A program made the translations under genes and the position numbers. From UBA5972 sp964480735 (GTDB lineage Bacteria > Pseudomonadota > Alphaproteobacteria > Rhodobacterales > Rhodobacteraceae): a stretch of 10,022 nucleotides of DNA. The first letter of the stretch is position 1, and each line of letters starts with the position of its first letter. This document shows positions 1 through 8,265 of the stretch, piece after piece. The notes below the pieces were generated by a model that saw only the letters and a program-made list of their open reading frames with translations, had not been told where the DNA came from and ran no database searches. The stretch covers positions 1 to 10,022 of the forward strand of contig CAYZQS010000096.1 of assembly GCA_964480735.1 (NCBI GenBank). The letters are read 5' to 3'.

Positions 1-2
1 GC

Positions 3-2180
<2,178 letters not shown>

Positions 2181-2583
2181 CGGGCAGCTTGAAAGCCCAC
2201 CGCTACTGATAAATCACGCTGAATAAATGGCAATTTAGGGTGCGATGTTAAACCATAAAACCGGTTTAATGGTTTAACGAACCTGCAGAAAAAGTGTTGT
2301 TTATCAAAGTGCACCGCGGCTTTTGTGAAGGGGTAGTCGGCCAGTATCCGGTCGATGTTAACCATTCCACGGCAAGGTCAGGAATGTACGGGCACACGCC
2401 GCGATGCCTTTTCAGCAACCTACGACAAAGCGATTGTTACAACGCCGACATGCTGTCTTTCGTTGGTTTCAAAAACGATTTTACGCATAGGTTCCCCAGG
2501 CACCACTAAAAGCTGTTGCCGCTGCTTGTTCACGGCTATGCTGATCACCGATACAGTTCTAGTTCTGGAAAACCGCTGTTCAC
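2181..2583. other. 403-bp spacer with no convincing gene
   Basis: This spacer lies between the parC stop and the YjgN-family start. It is visibly richer in A and T than the flanking genes. All six frames were considered. The short open frames here (for example 2294-2509 and 2355-2603 on plus, 2168-2365 on minus) lack a ribosome binding site, resemble no family I know and differ in composition from the genes around them. The one strong signal is the palindrome at 2247-2278. The spacer must also carry the promoter of the downstream operon, but I see no clear -35/-10 pair. A TTGTTC at 2526-2531 with GATACA at 2550-2555 is only a weak candidate. There is no U-tailed terminator directly after parC. 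A small RNA cannot be excluded. Confidence 0.6.
2247..2278. repeat. Nested 32-bp palindrome, possible operator or replication/partition-type site
   Basis: The outer arms are GTTAAACCAT (2247-2256) and ATGGTTTAAC (2269-2278), which are perfect reverse complements. They enclose AAACCGGTTT (2258-2267), itself a perfect palindrome. Only the base pair 2257/2268 (A opposite A) breaks full symmetry across 32 bp. The element thus carries four related AAACC/GGTTT half-sites in mirror order. There is no T-run behind it, so an intrinsic terminator is unlikely. Because the symmetry is nested, it looks more like a binding site for one or two dimers of a regulator. It sits 67 bp past the parC stop and about 305 bp before the YjgN-family start, which is far for a simple repressor site of that operon. 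The binding protein is unknown. Confidence 0.7.
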
Positions 2584-3762
2584 ATGTCCTTGCAATCGCT
2601 TGAAACCAACTATGCCGGAACCAACAAACGCCTGTTCTGGCTGGCACTGAAAACCAGCGTGCTGACAGTGCTGACGCTTGGGTTTTACCGTTTCTGGATG
2701 AAAACCCGCCTGCGCCGGTTTTACTGGTCCTCTATCCGCCCCGGCGGAGTGCCGCTGGAATATACCGGCACCGGCGTTGAAAAGCTGATGGGATTTCTGA
2801 TCGCGGTGGTGTTCCTGGCGTTTTACATCGGCTTGTTCAACCTGCTGCTGATGTTTTTCAGCTTTGCCCTGCTGAACGACAGTTTTGCCGCCTATTTCAT
2901 GTCGTTCATCGGCGTCATCCCGATCTATTTCTACGCCCAATACCGGGCGCGGCGCAATATTCTGGCCCGCACACGCTGGCGCGGGGTGCGTTTTGGCATC
3001 GATCCCGCCGCGTGGGGCTATGCCTGGCGGGCGATGCTGCATTGGCTGCTGACGATTGTCACCCTTGGATTCATGTTGCCCAGACAGATATTCTGGCTGG
3101 AAAAATTCCGCATTGACCGCACGTGGTTTGGCCGGGCGCGGTTTGTGCAAGAGGGCCGCTGGCAGGATTTGGTCCGGCCCGCGCGGCATTACTATATCGG
3201 GTTGGTAATAACAATTGTGTCCGGATTTGCCGGATATTTTGAGGAACTGATGTTATTGGGTCTGATCCCCGGCGTGATCTGGCTGGGGGTTGGTTATCTG
3301 CACCTCAGCATCAAGTCCTACCGCGTTCTTGCAAGTGGAAAACGCCTTGGCGAGGGCATAACCTTTGATGCCAGTCCCCGCACCGGCAGAGTTCTGGGCA
3401 TTTATGTAGGTGGTGGTCTGCTGGCACAATTATGTGTGGGATTGTTGGCACTGGGTGCCTTCATTTTATTTGCAGCAATTGCCGGAATTTTAAGTCCGGA
3501 CTTTTTCGATGGCCTGGAAAACGGGAATGTCATGCAGGAAATCCCATTGCTGATGATTTTTGCAGTGGCTTATTTTTCCATTTTCATCTTCTGGGGCGCA
3601 TTCATGCAGATTTTTGTGACCATGCCGCTGATGCGCCACTATGCCCAGACCATAAAAATCCACAATTTTCACCGGCTGTCAGAGGTCCGGCAACGCGCGC
3701 GTGATGAAATGGCAGAGGCGGAAGGGTTTGCCGACGCGCTGGATATCGGGGCTGCGATATGA
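2584..3762 (+). CDS. yjgN: DUF898 / YjgN-family polytopic inner-membrane protein
   Basis: The product is a 392-residue integral membrane protein of the DUF898 (YjgN) family, whose biochemical function is not known. Hydrophobic segments, by eye, lie near residues 19-38, 66-96, 101-118, 149-167, 204-242 (two), 269-302 and 321-347, giving about eight crossings. Family-type features are the TLGFYRFWMKTRLRRFYW segment (31-48), the basic loop RARRNILARTRWRGVRFGID (121-140), and a second VTLGF...RQIFWLEKFRI block (159-177). That block resembles the first, as if the protein arose by internal duplication. The tail (about 365-392) is charged and probably cytoplasmic. The ATG at 2584 is preceded by only a weak GGAA (2567-2570), but homology-like sequence begins right after it (ETNYAGTNKRLFWLALK). 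Its stop overlaps the M48 peptidase start by four bases, so the two are almost certainly co-translated. DUF898 genes next to M48 peptidases are, as I recall, a recurring arrangement in proteobacteria. Confidence 0.88.
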   Translation: MSLQSLETNYAGTNKRLFWLALKTSVLTVLTLGFYRFWMKTRLRRFYWSSIRPGGVPLEYTGTGVEKLMGFLIAVVFLAFYIGLFNLLLMFFSFALLNDSFAAYFMSFIGVIPIYFYAQYRARRNILARTRWRGVRFGIDPAAWGYAWRAMLHWLLTIVTLGFMLPRQIFWLEKFRIDRTWFGRARFVQEGRWQDLVRPARHYYIGLVITIVSGFAGYFEELMLLGLIPGVIWLGVGYLHLSIKSYRVLASGKRLGEGITFDASPRTGRVLGIYVGGGLLAQLCVGLLALGAFILFAAIAGILSPDFFDGLENGNVMQEIPLLMIFAVAYFSIFIFWGAFMQIFVTMPLMRHYAQTIKIHNFHRLSEVRQRARDEMAEAEGFADALDIGAAI

Positions 3763-4892
3763 GCGACCAGCCACAGGACACGATATTTGCGGATTTCGTT
3801 GACGGGCACACCGCGCGGGTCTTGCGGGTTAAGGTTAACCTGACGTTCGCTGACAGGCACGGCGTTCTGACAATCGAACTGCCGGACGGTGAAACCACCC
3901 TGCGCTGGGAAATCGAAAGCCTGCGTGCCCTGCCGGATCAGGCCGACAATACCGCAATTGTGCTGGGTCGGGCCGGAGACCTTGAAACCGCCCGCCTGAT
4001 CATCCGCGACATCCCTCTGGCCGAGCGACTGAAACAATTGTGTCCGCACATCAAACGGGTCAACAAAACCCCCAATCTGTGGCGACGATTGGGAATTTTG
4101 TCGGTGGGCGCGGTTTCATCAGTGGCGTTGCTGGTGTTCGTACTGATCCCGGTCATGGCCGATCAACTGGCCACGTTTTTGCCGCCAAAGGGCGAGCAGG
4201 CGCTGGGCAATTCCACGTTCAACCAAATCCGCAATGCCTTGGCAAACAACAGCGAACTGGGCCTGAAAATCTGCCAAAGCCCCAGCGGTGATCGGGCGCT
4301 GGAAAAAATGCGGACCCGGATCAACGACGGTGCCGACATTCCCTATGACCTGCAAATTTATGTGCTGGACCACGAGATGATCAACGCTTTTGCCCTGCCC
4401 GGCGGCATTATCGTACTGTTTCGCGGTCTGCTGGAAGACGCCGAAAGCCCGGAAGAGGTGGCGGGCATTCTGGGCCATGAAATGGGCCATGTGGTGCACC
4501 GCGACCCCACCCGTCTGGCGCTGCGCTCTGCCGGGTCCATCGGCGTGCTTGGCTTGTTGCTTGGCGATTTCGCCGGCGGCGCGGCAGTCCTGTTTCTGAC
4601 CGAACGCCTGATACAGGCGTCATATTCCCAGGACGCCGAAGCCGCGTCGGATGTTTACGCACACCAGCGTCTGGCAGAGGCCGGATTACCGTCGTCCCGC
4701 ATGGGCGATTTCTTTTTGCGGATCATCAACGAATACGGCAACGAACCAAGCCTGTTTTCCCATCTGGGCAGCCACCCCGATTTGCAGGGCAGGGTTGACG
4801 CGGCTATTGCCGCTGACGTTGTGGGCCGCAAGAACTTTCGCCCGGTCCTGACCCGCGGCGAATGGGCCAGCCTGCGTGTGATGTGCCGGTGA
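3759..4892 (+). CDS. Membrane-anchored M48-family zinc metallopeptidase
   Basis: The product is a 377-residue M48 peptidase. The N-terminal part (about residues 8-85) looks like a small beta-rich domain (FADFVDGHTARVLRVKVNLT...). A membrane segment follows at about 111-134 (LGILSVGAVSSVALLVFVLI), then the peptidase domain. The zinc site is H240-E241-M-G-H244 (codons 4476-4490), with the third ligand E294 in the family's ExxxD pattern (E294-A-A-S-D298). All metal ligands are present, so activity is expected. A NAFALPGG strand (about 209-216), the usual substrate-edge strand of M48 enzymes, precedes it. A second hydrophobic stretch (about 258-280) follows HExxH, and SHPDLQGRV near the C-terminus is also typical. 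The start ATG lies inside the stop of the YjgN-family gene (ATGA), indicating translational coupling. By analogy with HtpX/BepA-like relatives it may act in envelope or membrane-protein quality control, but the substrate is unknown. The catalytic side relative to the membrane cannot be settled by eye. Confidence 0.92.
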   Translation: MSDQPQDTIFADFVDGHTARVLRVKVNLTFADRHGVLTIELPDGETTLRWEIESLRALPDQADNTAIVLGRAGDLETARLIIRDIPLAERLKQLCPHIKRVNKTPNLWRRLGILSVGAVSSVALLVFVLIPVMADQLATFLPPKGEQALGNSTFNQIRNALANNSELGLKICQSPSGDRALEKMRTRINDGADIPYDLQIYVLDHEMINAFALPGGIIVLFRGLLEDAESPEEVAGILGHEMGHVVHRDPTRLALRSAGSIGVLGLLLGDFAGGAAVLFLTERLIQASYSQDAEAASDVYAHQRLAEAGLPSSRMGDFFLRIINEYGNEPSLFSHLGSHPDLQGRVDAAIAADVVGRKNFRPVLTRGEWASLRVMCR

Positions 4893-5003
4893 AACTGGTG
4901 TGTTGCCATTGCTGGTGCTGACGGTCGTCATCCCGCATTGCACTGCTAGTCGCCCAAATTCAAAATTCGTTGAATGACGCTTTGCCGCCGGCAATGAAAC
5001 GAC

Positions 5004-6368
5004 CTATTTCACCGCTTCCACATTCAACCAAATTCCGCCTTCCGGTCGCAGGGTTAGCAACAGCGTGGGTTTTGGCACCCGCCCTTCAACCAGTGAATAA
5101 CGGAACCGCGATACCAATGTCGCCAGCACAATCACCGCTTCTGTCATGGCAAACTGCGCGCCGATGCAAACACGCGGCCCATCGACAAACGGCAGATAGG
5201 CGTAGCGGTCAATCTTGTGCCCCGGGGCAAATCGGTCCGGGTCAAAATGATCCGGCCGGTCCCACAACAGGTGATTTCTGTGCAACGCGTAAAGCGGCAT
5301 CACAGCAATGTCACCGGCCCGAATATCCCGACCGCACAGCTGGTCCGGCTTTAACGCCCGTCGCGACAAAAACGCCGCCGGTGGGTATAATCGCAGGGAT
5401 TCCTCTACCACCTGCCGCGTGAAAACCAGATGTTCCACATCGTCCGCTGTGGCGATCCGGCCTTGCAATATTCGATCCGCCTCGTGTCGCAGCCTGTCTT
5501 GGGCCGCCGTGTCAAACGCCAAAAGATACAAAGACCAGCACAGCGCCAGCGCCGTGGTTTCATGCCCCGCAATAACAAATGTCAGCAGGTTGTCCCGCAA
5601 CTCAATTGTATTCATTTTACGTTTGGTTTCGGGGTCTTCGCCCGCAAGCAACAGGTCCAACAGATCCGGCGTGCCAGCAGCGCCGTCCTGTTGGCGGGTT
5701 GCAATCGCCCGGTCCGCAATCCGCTTTAGGGCGGACAGAGCGTCCGACTGGAATATGCGTCCCGGGCGTGGCACCCAGTTTGGCGCTCCGATCACATCCA
5801 ATACGGACAATTTTGCGGTTTGACTGAGATACGCGTCTATTGCCCGGTGCACGGCGTCCCGGTTGATACCGCTTTCGCCGGAAAAGCAAACGTCAGCGAT
5901 CACTTCAAATGTTGCGGTGATCATCTCGTGAAAAACATCAACACGCCCGTCTGGTGCCTTCTCAAACCGCTTGACCGAGGCCTGGGCCGCAGCACTCATT
6001 ACCGGCGCGAGATTCTTGATATTACGCACCGAGAACACCGGCGCCATCGTCCGCCGCTGCCATCGCCAATGGTTGCCTTCGGCCAGAAACAGACCTTTCC
6101 CGATGGCCGAATCCAATATGTTCTTGGTGGCCGGTGTTTTGGGATAATTCTCCACATTGTCTTTCAAAATGTGGCGCAGAGCGGTTGGATCCATCACCAA
6201 ATGCCAGCGCATGCCGGTCCAGCCTGACAGTATCGGCCTGCGCGTCGCCTCTTGCGGAATGACTTCCAGCACGTTGCGCCGGGCCATGCGCAAAAGCTGA
6301 AACAGGCCAATCGGCTTGTTCACCAGTGAAACTTTTACCGGTGTTTCCTTGCCTGATTTTTGTAACAT
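5004..6368 (-). CDS. Cytochrome P450 monooxygenase
   Basis: The product is a 454-residue haem-thiolate monooxygenase, probably soluble since no N-terminal membrane anchor is seen. The signatures are complete and in order. W101-x-x-x-R105 in the C-helix (HWRWQRR) contacts haem propionate. The I-helix motif is A267-G-H-E-T-T272. The K-helix ExxR is E323-S-L-R326, followed by FDPDRF (375-380). The haem loop is F394-V-D-G-P-R-V-C401-I-G403, with Cys401 as the iron ligand. The ATG at 6366-6368 is chosen because GGAG (6377-6380) lies 8 nt upstream on the minus strand. The longer frame to 6422 would need a TTG start and would add residues unlike a P450. It is convergent with the M48 gene (111-bp gap) and divergent from the lipoprotein. 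No ferredoxin or reductase gene is in the window, so electrons must come from elsewhere. The substrate cannot be assigned. The helix motifs recall fatty-acid or terpene-type hydroxylases, but this is only a guess. Confidence 0.95.
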   Translation of the reverse strand: MLQKSGKETPVKVSLVNKPIGLFQLLRMARRNVLEVIPQEATRRPILSGWTGMRWHLVMDPTALRHILKDNVENYPKTPATKNILDSAIGKGLFLAEGNHWRWQRRTMAPVFSVRNIKNLAPVMSAAAQASVKRFEKAPDGRVDVFHEMITATFEVIADVCFSGESGINRDAVHRAIDAYLSQTAKLSVLDVIGAPNWVPRPGRIFQSDALSALKRIADRAIATRQQDGAAGTPDLLDLLLAGEDPETKRKMNTIELRDNLLTFVIAGHETTALALCWSLYLLAFDTAAQDRLRHEADRILQGRIATADDVEHLVFTRQVVEESLRLYPPAAFLSRRALKPDQLCGRDIRAGDIAVMPLYALHRNHLLWDRPDHFDPDRFAPGHKIDRYAYLPFVDGPRVCIGAQFAMTEAVIVLATLVSRFRYSLVEGRVPKPTLLLTLRPEGGIWLNVEAVK

Positions 6369-6376
6369 ATTGGACG

Positions 6377-6380
6377 CTCC
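6377..6380 (-). promoter_or_regulatory. Ribosome binding site deciding the P450 start
   Basis: CTCC on the plus strand reads GGAG on the minus strand, 8 nt before the ATG at 6366-6368. It supports this ATG over the upstream TTG at 6420-6422, which has no comparable signal. Confidence 0.65.
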
Positions 6381-6387
6381 GGACCTA

Positions 6388-6416
6388 AATATATTAAAGC
6401 GCGAGCCCAAGGGCAA
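6388..6416 (-). promoter_or_regulatory. Candidate sigma70-type promoter of the P450 gene
   Basis: Reading the minus strand, TTGCCC (6416-6411) and TATATT (6393-6388) are separated by exactly 17 nt. They match the consensus hexamers at 4/6 and 5/6 positions. Transcription would start near 6381, giving a very short leader that still contains the GGAG. Confidence 0.45.
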
Positions 6417-6445
6417 TTGCAAGGAACAGAGCCTTGGTTTATGGA
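6417..6445 (+). promoter_or_regulatory. Weak candidate promoter of the lipoprotein gene
   Basis: TTGCAA (6417-6422) and TATGGA (6440-6445) have a 17-nt spacing. The -10 box is poor (3/6). Its -35 box abuts that of the opposite-strand P450 promoter, so the two would be back to back around the small palindrome GCAATTGC (6413-6420). Confidence 0.28.
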
Positions 6446-6482
6446 GGTGTCCGGGGCAAAGAATAATGTGGAGTGGTCACTG

Positions 6483-7043
6483 ATGACATCGCTGATTTCC
6501 GGGCCTTTGCGCCTGATTGTCTTGGGTATCGCCCTGTTTCTGACGGCCTGCACAACGCCGGATACCGTTACCAAAAAACCTGATCCGCTTGGCGATTTCA
6601 AACTGGGCCACGTGGTTGTGGTGGCCAATCAGGTGACCAAGGGCCCGCTGTCGCGGGATGCCACGCAAGCAGAGCTTGTCGGCGCGCTTTTGCCCAAACT
6701 GGAAAGTTTTTACCGCCAGTTTGAGGGTGATAAATTTTATAATATTTCAGTCACGTTTGACGCCTATGTTCTGGCGCTGCCGGGCATTCCGCTTGTTGCC
6801 TCACAGAAAACCACTTTGTTTCTGGGGCTGACGGTTTGGGATGACAGCGCGCAGAAAAAATTGATGGAAAAGCCGGTACGGATCGTCGTGATCGAAGCTC
6901 CGACCTCTGAAAGTTTGTTTTTGGGCTCTGGTCTGACACAGACCAAAGAGGAACAGCTGGAGCAAATAACCAAAGACGCTGTTCAGGCCGTGCATAAATG
7001 GATGGTCGAAAACAAACACCTGTTTGAACCGGCAGAATCTTAG
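6483..7043 (+). CDS. Small uncharacterised lipoprotein, probably outer-membrane anchored
   Basis: The product is 186 residues with a classic type II signal peptide: basic R10, a hydrophobic core (residues 11-20) and the lipobox L20-T-A-C23. Cys23 would be lipidated. The residue after it is Thr, not Asp, which by the E. coli Lol rule points to the outer membrane. The mature part is about 160 residues of mixed alpha/beta character with no enzyme motif. Features that look conserved are GPLSRDA (54-60), YVLALPGIPLVAS (95-107), TVWDDSAQKKL (117-127) and GSGLTQTKEEQL (148-159). It resembles a type of hypothetical lipoprotein I associate with Rhodobacterales, of unknown role. The ATG at 6483 is chosen because GGAG (6470-6473) sits 9 nt upstream and the lipoprotein signal starts there. 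The upstream in-frame ATG at 6441 has no good ribosome binding site and would spoil the signal peptide. No terminator is evident after the stop. Confidence 0.85.
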   Translation: MTSLISGPLRLIVLGIALFLTACTTPDTVTKKPDPLGDFKLGHVVVVANQVTKGPLSRDATQAELVGALLPKLESFYRQFEGDKFYNISVTFDAYVLALPGIPLVASQKTTLFLGLTVWDDSAQKKLMEKPVRIVVIEAPTSESLFLGSGLTQTKEEQLEQITKDAVQAVHKWMVENKHLFEPAES

Positions 7044-7088
7044 CCCTGCCATTCGCCAATTGCCCGGGCGTAATCGGTGCGGTGTGCC

Positions 7089-7116
7089 TTGAAACTGATC
7101 CCGCTGGCCTTATTGT
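7089..7116 (+). promoter_or_regulatory. Possible promoter of the SDR gene
   Basis: TTGAAA (7089-7094) and TATTGT (7111-7116) lie 16 nt apart and each partly matches the sigma70 hexamers. They lie about 30 nt before the ATG in a 103-bp gap, ahead of a strong AGGGGG (7136-7141). This is a judgement by eye only. Confidence 0.3.
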
Positions 7117-7146
7117 TGAAGTGTAACGTCAGGGCAGGGGGAAAAT

Positions 7147-8187
7147 ATGGCTGCGAAAAAGAAAACTGTATTTGTAACAGGTGCGTCGGGATTTATTGCC
7201 AAGCACATCGTACTACAACTTTTGGAAAAGGGATATTCTGTACGCGGCTCGGTGCGCAATGACGCCAAAGCCAAAGAGGTTACAGCGGCGGTTGCGCCAC
7301 ATCTGACCAAGCACGACAAGCTGGAAGATCGCCTGACCTTTGCCGTTTTGGACCTGAATTCAGACGCGGGCTGGGACAAGGCCCTGAACGGCTGTGACGC
7401 CCTGTTGCACACCGCATCGCCGTTTCCCCTGACTGAACCAAAGGAAGAGGACGATCTGATCCGCCCCGCGGTGGACGGCACGCTTCGCGCTTTGAAAGCG
7501 GCAAAATCTGCCGGCATAGATCGCGTCATTCTAACGTCCTCGCTGGCGGCGGTTGCTTACAAGGACACTGGCCCCGACAACGGCGTGGCCTATGATGAAA
7601 ACGACTGGACAGACCTGAACAGCAGGAAATCGACGGCCTATGTCAAATCCAAAGCAATGGCCGAACGCGCGGCGTGGGACTTCGCCAAAGAAAACCCCGA
7701 TCTGAAACTGACAACCGTGAACCCCACACTGGTGGTCGGTCCGGCGCTGGACACAAACATAGGCTCGTCGCTGCAACTTATTCAGCGCATCCTGAACCGG
7801 GGCGACCCGGCGATGCCAAATTTGGCCCTGGGCGTGGTTGACGTGCGCGATATTGCGGCCATGCACGTCAAAGCGCTGGAAAAACCGGGCAGTGCCGGCA
7901 AACGCTTTATCGGCTCTTCCGGCTCGCTTTGGTTCGTGGACGTTGCCAGGATAATCGCCGCCAGGTTTCCGGACCGAAAAGTCGTCACGCGGATTGCGCC
8001 CAACTGGCTTGTGCGAATATTTGGGTTATTTGACAGTGGTCTGCGCGGCGTTATTCCCTCGCTTGGCGAAGAACTGCCAATTGACAATTCAGCGGCGCGA
8101 AATTCGCTTGGCATAGATTTCATTTCGGTGGAAGACGCCATCTCTGCCTCGGTGTCCTTTTTGATCAAACATGAACTGGTAAAATAG
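7147..8187 (+). CDS. Extended SDR, dihydroflavonol-reductase/aldehyde-reductase-like, NAD(P)-dependent
   Basis: The product is a 346-residue cytosolic oxidoreductase of the extended short-chain dehydrogenase/reductase superfamily. The Rossmann nucleotide loop is T11-G-A-S-G-F-I-A-K-H20. The basic residues in YSVRGSVRN (30-38) are the kind that bind the 2'-phosphate, so NADPH is the likely cofactor. LDLNSD (69-73) binds adenine. LLHTASPF (86-93) is characteristic of the dihydroflavonol 4-reductase/aldehyde reductase subgroup. The catalytic set is S131/S132 (ILTSS), Y165 and K169 (YVKSK), followed by TTVNPTLVVGP (189-199). The C-terminal part (about 220-346) binds substrate. Bacterial members usually reduce aldehydes or ketones, and the physiological substrate is unknown. 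The start at 7147 has AGGGGG 5 nt upstream. It is probably transcribed on its own, because 103 bp separate it from the lipoprotein and 78 bp from the next gene. The final glycine of the TGxxGxxG pattern is Ala18, which extended SDRs tolerate. Confidence 0.92.
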   Translation: MAAKKKTVFVTGASGFIAKHIVLQLLEKGYSVRGSVRNDAKAKEVTAAVAPHLTKHDKLEDRLTFAVLDLNSDAGWDKALNGCDALLHTASPFPLTEPKEEDDLIRPAVDGTLRALKAAKSAGIDRVILTSSLAAVAYKDTGPDNGVAYDENDWTDLNSRKSTAYVKSKAMAERAAWDFAKENPDLKLTTVNPTLVVGPALDTNIGSSLQLIQRILNRGDPAMPNLALGVVDVRDIAAMHVKALEKPGSAGKRFIGSSGSLWFVDVARIIAARFPDRKVVTRIAPNWLVRIFGLFDSGLRGVIPSLGEELPIDNSAARNSLGIDFISVEDAISASVSFLIKHELVK

Positions 8188-8265
8188 GCCCCCGCCTAGC
8201 AGCCGGAAAAAGTTTGCCAATAAGCCCCGCCCTGATGTAGGTTTGCGCAAAAAACGCAGGCAGGC

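Noticed and set aside
2181..2201. Hairpin GGGC...GCCC right after the parC stop as a terminator
   Set aside because: The stem is only 4 bp with a 9-nt loop and no T-run follows.
2248..2277. CtrA full site (TTAA-N7-TTAA) within the palindrome
   Set aside because: The TTAA tetramers are spaced 14 and 4 nt apart, not 7, so the palindrome does not match the known full CtrA site.
2420..2647. 75-codon minus-strand open frame upstream of the YjgN-family gene
   Set aside because: It begins inside the YjgN-family coding region and no known protein family is recognised, so a chance open frame is the simpler view.
2545..3189. 214-codon minus-strand open frame opposite the YjgN-family gene
   Set aside because: It is antisense to a convincing membrane protein, and its Gln/His/Lys-rich composition is typical of a shadow frame.
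4893..5003. Possible bidirectional terminator between the convergent M48 and P450 genes
   Set aside because: Small inverted repeats exist (TGACG/CGTCA at 4919-4930, ATTCAA/TTGAAT at 4958-4975, TTGCC/GGCAA at 4982-4994). The stems are 5-6 bp, unstable and without T-runs.
6417..6482. Longer N-terminus for the lipoprotein (TTG at 6417 or ATG at 6441)
   Set aside because: These starts lack a well-placed ribosome binding site and would put extra residues before the signal peptide. The ATG at 6483 has GGAG at the right distance.
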